From: Spirochaetia bacterium
Lineage (GTDB): Bacteria; Spirochaetota; Spirochaetia; Treponematales; Breznakiellaceae
DNA: 10,377 nt
NCBI GenBank assembly: GCA_025997795.1
Contig: BNVB01000072.1
Location: forward strand, 1 to 10,377
Reading direction: 5' to 3'
The position numbers and the translations under genes were made by a program. The notes beneath the pieces are model-generated. The model searched no databases. It worked only from the letters and a program-made list of their open reading frames with translations, and had not been told where the DNA came from. Below are positions 5,833-10,377 of this stretch, piece after piece. How positions within the stretch are numbered: the first letter of the stretch is position 1; each line of letters opens with the position of its first letter.

Positions 5833-6176
5833 AAACGGGGCGGGGACAGCCGCAATGTCCCCGGACGTATAAATCCCTCCCCCCCCCGGAACACGGCAAA
5901 GCCCCTGAAAACGCAACAGCGGCCCGTCTCGTGCGTTTAGGGGCATTTTACAGCGGGTCAGTGCGGGCGCGCGAAAAAGTACCGTCCGCTTCCAGCGCCA
6001 TAAAGCGGCGGAGCCGGTGGACCGCCGCGATGCGGGCAGGGTTATCCGGCGCGGGGGTCCGGCTTTGGGCCTGTGAGCGTATCTCCGGGGCACGGCAATA
6101 CATCAAATCCCGAGGATTACGGAGTTGAAATATTGTCAAGTGTTTTTTCCCCCCTTCGCCGCCCTGTCTGGCCGCG
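5833..6176. other. gene-free GC-rich stretch with hairpins
   Basis: No convincing gene is seen. The stretch holds a perfect 8-bp hairpin CGGGGACA/TGTCCCCG (5841-5863), a run of nine C (5879-5887), a large bulged hairpin (5901-5944) and a 7-bp pair GCGGCGG/CCGCCGC (6005-6028). An open frame at 5931-6128 begins inside the large hairpin and has no domain or ribosome binding site. It may be an eroded gene. Confidence 0.5.
5901..5949 (+). terminator. possible terminator of the rightward replication operon
   Basis: GCCCCT (5901-5906) pairs with AGGGGC (5939-5944) and AAACGCA (5909-5915) pairs with TGCGTTT (5932-5938). Together they make a 13-bp stem with a 2-nt bulge, followed by ATTTT. The loop of 16 nt is large and the T-run is short, so termination is plausible but not certain. 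Confidence 0.4.
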
Positions 6177-6533
6177 TCATCTATTTTCCTTCCTTGGCTT
6201 GCCTGTTTTGAACGATGTTGTTATCCCAGTTTTAGGATCTGCATAGTACCCTGCATATTCTTCCGGTAGATCATACTGCTTCATTAGTGCCTTTAAGCTA
6301 GCCACATATTCCTCTCGCGTATCCCCTTCGGCAAGGTCCTGTATAGCGTGCCATATCCTGCCGATTGGATTAGAAAATACACGGCCCTTGCCGAAATCAA
6401 GAGAAAACCAAGTTCCTTCAAATGTCATTTTCACGGGCATATCCAATCCATATTTCTCTTTCAACTCAGCTACCGTTTTCTGGGGAAATATGAGGAAAAT
6501 TATATCCATTGCTTTTGTCACCGAATTATCCAT
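6177..6533 (-). CDS. leftward protein of unknown function
   Basis: This 118-residue soluble protein is encoded opposite to most of the element. The N-terminal region is hydrophobic and helical (KAMDIIFLIFPQKTVAELKEKYG). A beta-rich centre follows (KMTFEGTWFSLDFGKGRVF), then an acidic helical part (DLAEGDTREEYVASLKALMK) and a basic tail (KTGKPRKENR). No cysteines, catalytic motif or known domain is apparent. ATG at 6533 is chosen because GGAGG (6544-6540) lies 6 nt before it; a TTG 3 nt further upstream is possible but too close. It is separated by about 410 bp from the leftward repressor gene upstream. A weak leftward promoter, TTGACG (6820-6815), 16 bp, TATGTC (6798-6793), could serve it. 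Confidence 0.65.
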   Translation of the reverse strand: MDNSVTKAMDIIFLIFPQKTVAELKEKYGLDMPVKMTFEGTWFSLDFGKGRVFSNPIGRIWHAIQDLAEGDTREEYVASLKALMKQYDLPEEYAGYYADPKTGITTSFKTGKPRKENR

Positions 6534-6680
6534 CAATAACCTCCAAAACTATCTAGTATCGCCTTCATTGGAGATGACCTTAAACTTAGTTCCACGTTTC
6601 AACAAGAATTCCTTTTCATGAGGAGCTCCGGAAACGCTTTCTACATATGCCCCTGCCCCGCCTGTTCCGGCGCTCCGCAC

Positions 6681-6758
6681 GGCTCCCCTGGGGATCTGTC
6701 CAGGTACAAGCCGGGCCGTCAACTCTTTTCCCCGGTATCATTCATCCGGGGCTTTTTT
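6681..6758 (+). ncRNA. candidate structured RNA, copy 1, ending in a terminator
   Basis: The segment 6681-6732 matches 6908-6959 at 40 of 52 positions without gaps. The stem CCTGG (6687-6691)/CCAGG (6700-6704) becomes CTCGG/CCGAG in the other copy, so two base pairs changed in a compensatory way. GGCT (6681-6684) can also pair with AGCC (6709-6712). A rho-independent terminator follows directly. Mismatches fall at all three codon positions, which argues against coding. I do not recognise the RNA family. Confidence 0.45.
6730..6758 (+). terminator. rho-independent terminator
   Basis: CCCCGG (6730-6735) and CCGGGG (6746-6751) form a GC-only 6-bp stem around a 10-nt loop, followed after one C by six T (6753-6758). 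No rightward protein gene ends nearby, so it probably ends a small RNA that includes 6681-6729. Confidence 0.75.
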
Positions 6759-6779
6759 GTGTCCTGTGTTTTACTGGCT

Positions 6780-6832
6780 TGTCGGTTTTTCCGACATACC
6801 ACTATGACGGGAACCGTCAAGGAATCCTTGAC
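6780..6832. repeat. hairpins and a 17-bp palindrome between the two RNA-like copies
   Basis: TGTCGG/CCGACA (6780-6796, loop TTTTT) and GACGG/CCGTC (6806-6818) are short hairpins. GTCAAGGA-A-TCCTTGAC (6816-6832) is a palindrome with 8-bp arms. Each strand of the palindrome contains a TTGAC -35-like sequence. The leftward one has a possible -10, TATGTC, 16 bp on. The palindrome could be an operator over a leftward promoter. Confidence 0.45.
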
Positions 6833-6907
6833 AGCTTATTTTGTTATGCTTGAAACCGGGGGAGCGTCCGGGGCAAAGAACCGGGCCGCCCCTAGAAAGC
6901 TATACCT

Positions 6908-6975
6908 GGCTCCCTCGGGGCTGCGTCCGAGTACAGGCCGGGAAGTCAAATCTCTTCCCTCGTATCGCTCAGGGT
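6908..6975 (+). ncRNA. candidate structured RNA, copy 2 (degenerate 3' end)
   Basis: This copy is colinear with copy 1 at an offset of 227 bp. It keeps the hairpin CTCGG (6914-6918)/CCGAG (6927-6931) and the block GTACAGGCCGGG. The terminator position is also matched, but only as a weak CCCT/AGGG stem with no T-run. Its 3' part overlaps the last codons and stop of the leftward repressor gene, so a transcript would be antisense to that mRNA. Confidence 0.4.
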
Positions 6976-7179
6976 AAACCATTGGCGGGGAGGCGGTGAT
7001 TCGTTATATGTCGCACCTAAGTATTTCGCCATTTTTTCCAATTCCTCTTTTGTAAATTTTTCCTGCCGCAGTTTGTTGTTGAAATAATTTTTTGTTATTC
7101 CCAAACACTTATCTGCAAGCTCTGTTTGAGACATATTTCGCTTTATAAGCAGGATTTTTATTTTTTCAGAAATACCCAT
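6946..7179 (-). CDS. XRE/Cro-CI family repressor of the element
   Basis: This 77-residue DNA-binding protein is one helix-turn-helix domain. MSQTELADKCLGITKNYFNN is the helix-turn-helix, followed by KFTKEELEKMAKYLGATY, the usual fourth and fifth helices. The C-terminal 20 residues (PPPRQWFTLSDTREEI) have no known domain, and there is no peptidase domain for SOS cleavage. It is transcribed away from the HIRAN gene across a 207-bp AT-rich region containing two divergent promoters and repeated motifs. That is the usual layout of a lysis/lysogeny-type switch. A strong AGGGGG lies 4 nt before the ATG. The 3' end overlaps copy 2 of the structured repeat. Confidence 0.83.
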   Translation of the reverse strand: MGISEKIKILLIKRNMSQTELADKCLGITKNYFNNKLRQEKFTKEELEKMAKYLGATYNESPPPRQWFTLSDTREEI

Positions 7180-7196
7180 ATTGCCCCCTACTGTAA

Positions 7197-7225
7197 TATA
7201 TATCGGCTTTTTATGTACTAGTCAA
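7197..7225 (-). promoter_or_regulatory. leftward promoter of the repressor gene
   Basis: On the minus strand, TTGACT (7225-7220), a 17-bp spacer and TATATA (7202-7197) form a near-consensus promoter. Transcription would start near 7190, leaving a very short leader with just the ribosome binding site. Confidence 0.65.
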
Positions 7226-7285
7226 TATATTTTTATTGAAAATCAATATTTTAATAGTAAAAAGTAAACTAATGTATAGTAAAAA
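7222..7285. promoter_or_regulatory. putative operator repeats between the divergent promoters
   Basis: TCAATAT occurs at 7222-7228 and 7243-7249, 21 bp apart. The second copy is part of the palindrome TATTGA-AAA-TCAATA (7234-7248). TAGTAAAAA occurs at 7255-7263 and 7277-7285, 22 bp apart. Spacings near two helical turns suggest same-face binding, most simply by the adjacent XRE repressor. The region is very AT-rich, which raises the chance of fortuitous repeats. Confidence 0.45.
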
Positions 7286-7330
7286 TCGTCAAAAAAATAT
7301 AGAAAATTATAAAATGTTGTATTAAAGTTA

Positions 7331-7359
7331 TTGACAAGTTAATAAAAATAGTGTATATT
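7331..7359 (+). promoter_or_regulatory. strong rightward promoter of the HIRAN gene
   Basis: A consensus TTGACA (7331-7336), a 17-bp spacer and TATATT (7354-7359) precede the ribosome binding site AAGGAG (7374-7379) and the ATG at 7387. This is the best promoter in the window. Confidence 0.85.
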
Positions 7360-7386
7360 TACATTAGATAGATAAGGAGATACGAA

Positions 7387-7818
7387 ATGACCAATAGCGA
7401 ACTGAAAAGCAAAGTCGTGACCCTGGGTAACAAGCTGGCCCCCCGGATGGGCGGGGACCGCAAGGCCGCCTTTGTGGAAGCTTGGGCAATCGTGAAAGCT
7501 GGGGGCCTGGAACTGGCCGTCAAGGGTGTCAGCTTAGGGAACCGGCAGGAAGCCCTCAAGCGGCTGGCCGCTTACAACCCCGCCCAGCTTCGGGCGGTAC
7601 TGGTCCCGGAGCCGGAAAACCCGGCAGATCCCCAGGCCGTGGCGGTACTGGTGGGTATCCAAGGCGGTAAGGGCCTGTTCCGCCTGGGCTATGTGCCCCG
7701 AAACATGGCGCCGGTGGCGGCGGCCATGGGCGGGAAGCTCCCCGCCCTGCGGGTGGTGTGCGGAACTTGGGGCTGGACCGGAAACACCTTCGGGGCGCGG
7801 GTTGCCCTGGGCGTATAG
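7387..7818 (+). CDS. HIRAN-domain protein
   Basis: This 143-residue protein has two parts. Residues 1-40 (NKLAPRMGGDRKAAFVEAWA) are a helical segment with a conserved look (L-A-x-x-M-x-G-D-R-x-x-A-F-x-x-A-W) that I cannot name. Residues about 42-143 are a HIRAN domain: VKGVSL, then VPEPENPADPQAVAVLV, the LGYVPRNMAP block and a C-terminal strand region. HIRAN domains of Rad5/HLTF bind 3' single-stranded DNA ends at stalled forks, and many stand-alone bacterial and phage copies exist with unknown partners. It has the strongest promoter and ribosome binding site in the element and is transcribed divergently from the repressor. It is therefore likely the first gene switched on when repression is lifted, perhaps acting in DNA replication or repair. 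Confidence 0.82.
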   Translation: MTNSELKSKVVTLGNKLAPRMGGDRKAAFVEAWAIVKAGGLELAVKGVSLGNRQEALKRLAAYNPAQLRAVLVPEPENPADPQAVAVLVGIQGGKGLFRLGYVPRNMAPVAAAMGGKLPALRVVCGTWGWTGNTFGARVALGV

Positions 7819-7874
7819 CGGGAACAAGGGCAGGGGCACTAAGCCCCGTCCATAAAAAACACATGGAGGTTTGT

Positions 7875-8210
7875 ATGAATTACAGCAGTCAAGAAGACTA
7901 CAAAGCCAAAATCGCAAACAGTGGTAAATGGCGCACCGCAAACGATTATGAAGTATTTGCTTTCAACTTTTGTATGGAATGTAGATATTTCAAAGCCGAC
8001 AAAGACGCCGGATCGGTCTGTAGCGGGGATTGTTCTCTCATGGAACAGGAAGGGGCATACAACGGGGTAATAGCTACCGCCGTATGCAATCGGTACGTGA
8101 ACACACGGGGTTTTGACATCAATGGAAAGGTTGTTGATCCCGCTGCCTTGCCTAAATGGATACCGACACGGACAGACAAGCGGACAGGCGAAACGTTTAT
8201 TGTCGCATAA
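7875..8210 (+). CDS. cysteine-rich small protein, unknown function
   Basis: This 111-residue protein has five cysteines in the order Cys33-x2-Cys36-x12-Cys49-x3-Cys53-x17-Cys71, which suggests a bound zinc or iron-sulfur cluster. The surrounding sequence is NFCMECRYFK ... VCSGDCSL ... TAVCNRYV. The C-terminal third (ALPKWIPTRTDKRTGETFIV) is basic. I do not recognise the family. The frame stays open upstream to 7758, but ATG 7875 is preferred: GGAGG (7865-7869) lies 5 nt before it, and the upstream part would overlap the HIRAN gene. It is 56 nt downstream of the HIRAN gene with no terminator between them, so the same promoter probably drives both. It is the last gene before the right end. Confidence 0.75.
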   Translation: MNYSSQEDYKAKIANSGKWRTANDYEVFAFNFCMECRYFKADKDAGSVCSGDCSLMEQEGAYNGVIATAVCNRYVNTRGFDINGKVVDPAALPKWIPTRTDKRTGETFIVA

Positions 8211-8266
8211 CGCGGGGCTTTTATGCCTTGCCTTGGGAACTTCCGCAAAAAATATACCGCCCCGGA

Positions 8267-8288
8267 AAACGACACAGCAAACGACACA
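8267..8288 (+). repeat. right pair of putative integrase arm sites
   Basis: AAACGACACA occurs at 8267-8276 and again at 8279-8288, a 12-bp period. It matches the motif, orientation and spacing of the pair at 1234-1255 near the left end. It is about 130 bp from the right core site. Confidence 0.6.
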
Positions 8289-8324
8289 AAAAAATCTATG
8301 AAGCGGTAACACGGCATAGGCCGG

Positions 8325-8341
8325 AATATGTCAAAATATGT
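8325..8341. repeat. 10-bp-spaced AATATGT direct repeat near the right end
   Basis: AATATGT occurs at 8325-8331 and 8335-8341, one helical turn apart, between the arm sites and the right core. It could be an excisionase or bending-protein site. The rest of 8211-8416 shows no gene. Confidence 0.3.
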
Positions 8342-8416
8342 TGAATAATCAATCATAATGCGCTAATCTAACACACGATAAGACCGTATGGGCTCACATT
8401 GGGCGTTAAAGTGGTT

Positions 8417-8468
8417 CTGTAAATCTGTTGGCTCAGCCTTCGTAGGTTCGAATCCTTCACTCCCCAAA
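8417..8468 (+). repeat. right attachment site (attR) core: orphaned 3' half of tRNA-Tyr
   Basis: This is 52 bp identical to 1102-1153. It holds the tRNA-Tyr sequence from the anticodon loop to the discriminator base but no 5' half, so it is not a functional tRNA. The native terminator follows 2 nt later, which shows this is the original chromosomal 3' end displaced by integration. Confidence 0.93.
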
Positions 8469-8470
8469 TT

Positions 8471-8510
8471 AAAAAACCCGGCCGCTACTGTGGTTGGGTT
8501 TTTTGTTTTT
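8471..8510 (+). terminator. original tRNA-operon terminator, now orphaned
   Basis: AAAAAACCC (8471-8479) pairs with GGGTTTTTT (8496-8504). GGCC (8480-8483) extends the stem to GGTT (8492-8495) with two G-T pairs. The loop is 8 nt, followed by GTTTTTT. It directly follows the displaced tRNA-Tyr 3' half. Confidence 0.88.
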
Positions 8511-8588
8511 TACCGGCAGCTAATCCTTTTTGACCTCCTGCAGCCTTGTTCATGTTTTCCGTTATGTTGTATGCTAAACTTACCAATC

Positions 8589-8684
8589 ATGCTAGATTTT
8601 GAAGCAGAACTAAATAAACTGCTTTTCCGTGAAGTTGAGCAACTCCCCCGGTATGAATTTGCCCAGACGGTTGAAATACCTTGA
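8589..8684 (+). pseudogene. 31-codon gene remnant or very small ORF
   Basis: From ATG 8589 the frame encodes MLDFEAELNKLLFREVEQLP and eleven more residues, ending in VEIP. The composition is protein-like (amphipathic, acidic helices) and resembles the N-terminus of a longer bacterial protein, but it stops at 8684 and the hairpin array follows. A TTGT/TATGCT promoter-like pair lies just upstream, with no ribosome binding site. It is probably the front end of a lost gene. Confidence 0.35.
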
Positions 8685-8742
8685 GAAAGAGATTTGATTG
8701 TCACCTGGGCAGACACAGTAAGGCGGCAGAATTATATCAAAT

Positions 8743-8858
8743 GAGCTGGTTCCAAAATCGGTTATTTTGTCACCAGCTCTTGCAGTTTTTCAGGCAAAAG
8801 CCTTACAAAACTGCGTATTTTATAGGTTGCAGTTCCAAAATCTGACATTTTGGAACTG
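8743..8858. repeat. array of three consecutive hairpins
   Basis: Hairpin 1 (8743-8779): GAGCTGGT/ACCAGCTC with an inner CAAAAT/ATTTTG. Hairpin 2 (8782-8814): GCAGTTTT/AAAACTGC with an inner AGGC/GCCT. Hairpin 3 (8830-8858): CAGTTCCAAAAT/ATTTTGGAACTG, a perfect 12-bp stem with a 5-nt loop. Hairpins 1 and 3 share GTTCCAAAATC. They may be a non-autonomous repeat family or a structured RNA; no T-run follows any of them. Confidence 0.6.
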
Positions 8859-9099
8859 GCCAAATAATATTGAAAACGCCATAGAGTTTGAAATTCTTAA
8901 CAGGAAAAACACCTACGATCCGCAGTTGCGGCAGGCGGAAAAAATATAAAAATGCTGCGGGGTCTAGAAACCCTCTTATAGGGGGGAAAGAAGCCATGAT
9001 GTACATTTTCAAATACGCCTGCGGGAAGATTGTGATTGAAGTGCTTTGTCCTTCTTTTTGTTTAGGACGGGTCAATTTCTGCCTTTTCCTATCCTTATC
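8859..9099. other. flank region without a convincing gene
   Basis: A short reading frame ends at 8949 (EILNRKNTYDPQLRQAEKI) and another opens at ATG 8995 after a GGGGGGAAAG purine stretch, running in frame into the XRE gene. Neither shows a domain. A hairpin CCCTC/GGGGG lies near 8972-8986. These may be remnants of a disrupted gene. Confidence 0.35.
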
Positions 9100-9127
9100 T
9101 TGCATAAAATATAACATGTGCTATAAT
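9100..9127 (+). promoter_or_regulatory. promoter of the XRE/helicase unit
   Basis: TTGCAT (9100-9105), a 16-bp spacer and a consensus TATAAT (9122-9127). The expected start of transcription is at about 9134, which coincides with an in-frame GTG. Confidence 0.7.
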
Positions 9128-9133
9128 AACCTC

Positions 9134-9343
9134 GTGGATAAGATAGATTTTTCTACTATGGTCAAACAGGCGCGGAATGAGGCGAAATTGAGCCAAGAAG
9201 CCTTGGCAAGCGTCCTGAATGTGTCTTTTGCGACTATTAACCGGTGGGAAAATAAGAAAACCATGCCAACCAAGCTGGCGAGAGTGGCTTTTGACAATTT
9301 TTGCAAGGAAAAGGGCATAGAATTTGAAAAGGATGGAAAATGA
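9134..9343 (+). CDS. XRE-family transcriptional regulator upstream of the helicase
   Basis: This 69-residue protein is a single helix-turn-helix domain: VKQARNEAKLSQEALASVLN, then VSFATINRWENKKTMPTKLA, typical of XRE proteins and of the DNA-binding part of antitoxins. The C-terminus (FDNFCKEKGIEFEKDGK) completes the fold. The start is uncertain. GTG 9134 sits where transcription from TATAAT 9122-9127 should begin, which implies a leaderless mRNA. ATG 9158 has a short leader but no ribosome binding site. The frame is open back to 8888, but that part is not protein-like and precedes the promoter. The gene lies 70 bp before the helicase in the same direction, so it probably regulates that operon. 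Confidence 0.78.
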   Translation: MDKIDFSTMVKQARNEAKLSQEALASVLNVSFATINRWENKKTMPTKLARVAFDNFCKEKGIEFEKDGK

Positions 9344-9413
9344 TTGGGCTCAAACTGAAAGATTGGGACTTATAAGAATAAACAATGTAGGATAAAAGGG
9401 GCGAATTTCCAGG

Positions 9414-10377
9414 ATGAAGGACATATTCAAGTTCCATGATGATGTTATAGACCGATTTGCCCTCTTCTCCCGGAGCTTTACCAAAATCCGGGCTGTGGAT
9501 ATTCAAAAAGTCGTTGATGATGAGTACGAACAAGGCAGATATTGGCCGCCTGAACTGATACAGATAAACCCCAATTACCAAAAAGCCCATACCGTTCAAG
9601 AGCTGGTTTTCGATGGTTCTCTGCATTCCAAATGTGGTGAGATTTTCAAAGGCTATACTCTCTACAAGCATCAGGAACAGGCTCTTGCCATAGCCCAGAG
9701 GGGTGAACCCTATGTGGTAACCACCGGGACTGGTTCCGGGAAAAGCTTGGCCTTTTTCCTCCCCATTATTGACCATATTCTCAAGGCCAAAGAGCGGGAC
9801 TCAAAACCCCGAACCAGGGCAATTATCATTTATCCAATGAATGCCCTGGCAAATAGCCAAGTTGAGGAATTGGAAAAATATGTTAGTCAGTTTGCCCCCA
9901 ATTCCCGCCCCTTTACCTTTGCCCGGTATACCGGACAGGAAGGAAACCTGGAGCGGGAAGAAATTGCTGCTAATTCTCCTGATATTTTGCTAACCAATTA
10001 TATGATGATGGAATTATTGCTTACCCGGTACAATGACACTGACCGGCAGGTAATAGGCCATTGCGAAGGGCTGGAATATTTGGTCCTTGATGAATTGCAT
10101 ACCTACCGTGGACGTCAGGGCGGTGATGTTGCTATGCTGGTCCGCCGGGTAAGACAGCAGCTTCATACAGAAAATCTGATTTGTATCGGAACATCCGCAA
10201 CTATGGTAAGTTCGGGGGATGTTAAGAAAGATACAGAAGATTTTACAGAGGTTGCAGGTTTTGCATCCTTGCTTTTCGGGCAGAAGGTAAACCCACAAAA
10301 TGTTATCGCTGAAACTCTGGAACAAATAACCGATCAAAGCGTCTCCCTTAAAGAATGTTTGCCTTTATTGTCAAATA
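9414..10377 (+). CDS. large DEAD/DEAH-type helicase, 5' part (runs off the window)
   Basis: The first 321 codons of a superfamily 2 helicase are present. Visible motifs: the region LYKHQEQALAIAQRGEPYVV upstream of motif I, Walker A TGTGSGKS (residues 104-111), motif Ia IYPMNALANSQ, the ARYTGQE and ILLTNYMMMELLL blocks, motif II DELH (226-229) and motif III TSAT (260-263). The N-terminus (KFHDDVIDRF ... GRYWPPELIQINPNYQ) and the block DELHTYRGRQGGDVA recall very large helicases that end in a DUF1998 domain and recur in phage-defence loci (relatives include DrmA of DISARM and DruE of Druantia). I cannot assign the system without the downstream genes. ATG 9414 is the likely start. AAGGGG lies 12 nt upstream, a long spacing. 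The preceding XRE gene is probably in the same operon. Confidence 0.85.
   Translation, partial: MKDIFKFHDDVIDRFALFSRSFTKIRAVDIQKVVDDEYEQGRYWPPELIQINPNYQKAHTVQELVFDGSLHSKCGEIFKGYTLYKHQEQALAIAQRGEPYVVTTGTGSGKSLAFFLPIIDHILKAKERDSKPRTRAIIIYPMNALANSQVEELEKYVSQFAPNSRPFTFARYTGQEGNLEREEIAANSPDILLTNYMMMELLLTRYNDTDRQVIGHCEGLEYLVLDELHTYRGRQGGDVAMLVRRVRQQLHTENLICIGTSATMVSSGDVKKDTEDFTEVAGFASLLFGQKVNPQNVIAETLEQITDQSVSLKECLPLLSN

Larger units (their letters stand above)
1102..8468 (+). mobile_element. about 7.3-kb integrative element in tRNA-Tyr (satellite-like)
   Basis: The element is bounded by 52-bp perfect direct repeats at 1102-1153 and 8417-8468, offset by 7,315 bp. A tyrosine recombinase sits just inside the left end. 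Contents: integrase, two small MerR/AlpA-type HTH proteins, a replication-initiator-like gene pair with internal iterons, VRR-NUC and DUF3310 genes (both frameshifted), a DUF2292 gene, a Cro/CI-type repressor, a HIRAN protein and several unknowns. No capsid, portal, terminase, relaxase or type IV secretion gene is recognisable. Integration at a tRNA, a repressor with a divergent promoter, and a replication module without structural genes are the layout of phage satellites or defective prophages. Whether it is still mobile is unknown; the two frameshifts suggest possible decay. Confidence 0.88.

Noticed and set aside
5901..5944. Integron attC site
   Set aside because: The hairpin lacks the GTTRRRY core and its complement at the expected positions, and no integron integrase or cassette array is present.
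5931..6128. 65-codon rightward ORF
   Set aside because: It starts inside a hairpin, has no ribosome binding site and no recognisable domain, and is rich in Arg, Ser and Gly as expected for chance frames in GC-rich DNA.
6681..6975. Template/variable repeat of a diversity-generating retroelement
   Set aside because: Mismatches between the copies are not confined to adenines, and no reverse transcriptase is present.
6618..6977. 119-codon rightward ORF and an overlapping 68-codon ORF
   Set aside because: Both run through a strong terminator and the two RNA-like copies, overlap the repressor 3' end, and have unlikely composition.
8388..8684. 98-codon ORF across the right core site
   Set aside because: Its first part translates the tRNA fragment and terminator. 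Only the last 31 codons from ATG 8589 look protein-like.
8888..9133. N-terminal extension of the flank XRE protein
   Set aside because: It would place the promoter TTGCAT/TATAAT inside the gene and adds a cysteine-rich stretch unlike any XRE protein.

Overview
The window shows a bacterial chromosome interrupted at a tRNA-Tyr gene by a small integrative element of about 7.3 kb. The best guess for the host is a spirochaete of the termite-gut Treponema type. That guess rests on roughly 50% GC, recall of similar integrase N-termini in Treponema, and possible leaderless host genes; it is inference only, since no taxonomic marker gene is present.

Left flank (1-1151): a small three-helix membrane protein is followed by a monofunctional AroH-type chorismate mutase. 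Next come a cluster of short palindromic repeats, a good promoter, tRNA-Thr(TGT) and tRNA-Tyr(GTA).

Element (1102-8468): a 52-bp perfect direct repeat starts at the first base of the tRNA-Tyr anticodon loop and runs to just past the tRNA 3' end. It recurs at 8417-8468. The left copy completes the tRNA. The right copy is the displaced original 3' half, still followed by the tRNA's own terminator. Inside both ends lies the same pair of 12-bp-spaced AAACGACACA-type motifs, which look like integrase arm sites. Gene order on + is: tyrosine recombinase; an unknown protein; an AlpA/excisionase-like HTH protein; a DUF2292 protein; two tandem paralogous winged-helix replication-initiator-like proteins, the larger carrying an iteron-like array inside its own coding sequence; a VRR-NUC nuclease with a frameshift; a DUF3310 protein with a frameshift; and a second small HTH protein. 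Most of these are joined by stop/start overlaps. A leftward gene of unknown function, a structured non-coding region and a leftward Cro/CI-type repressor follow. A divergent promoter region then drives a HIRAN-domain protein and a cysteine-rich small protein rightward to the right end.

The element has integration, replication and control functions but no recognisable capsid, terminase, relaxase or conjugation gene. It therefore resembles a phage satellite or minimal integrative replicon rather than a complete prophage. Two frameshifted genes suggest decay or assembly error.

Right flank (8469-10377): the orphaned tRNA terminator, a 31-codon gene remnant, three consecutive hairpins, then an XRE-family regulator and the first 321 codons of a large superfamily 2 helicase of a kind often found in defence islands. 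The helicase runs off the window.
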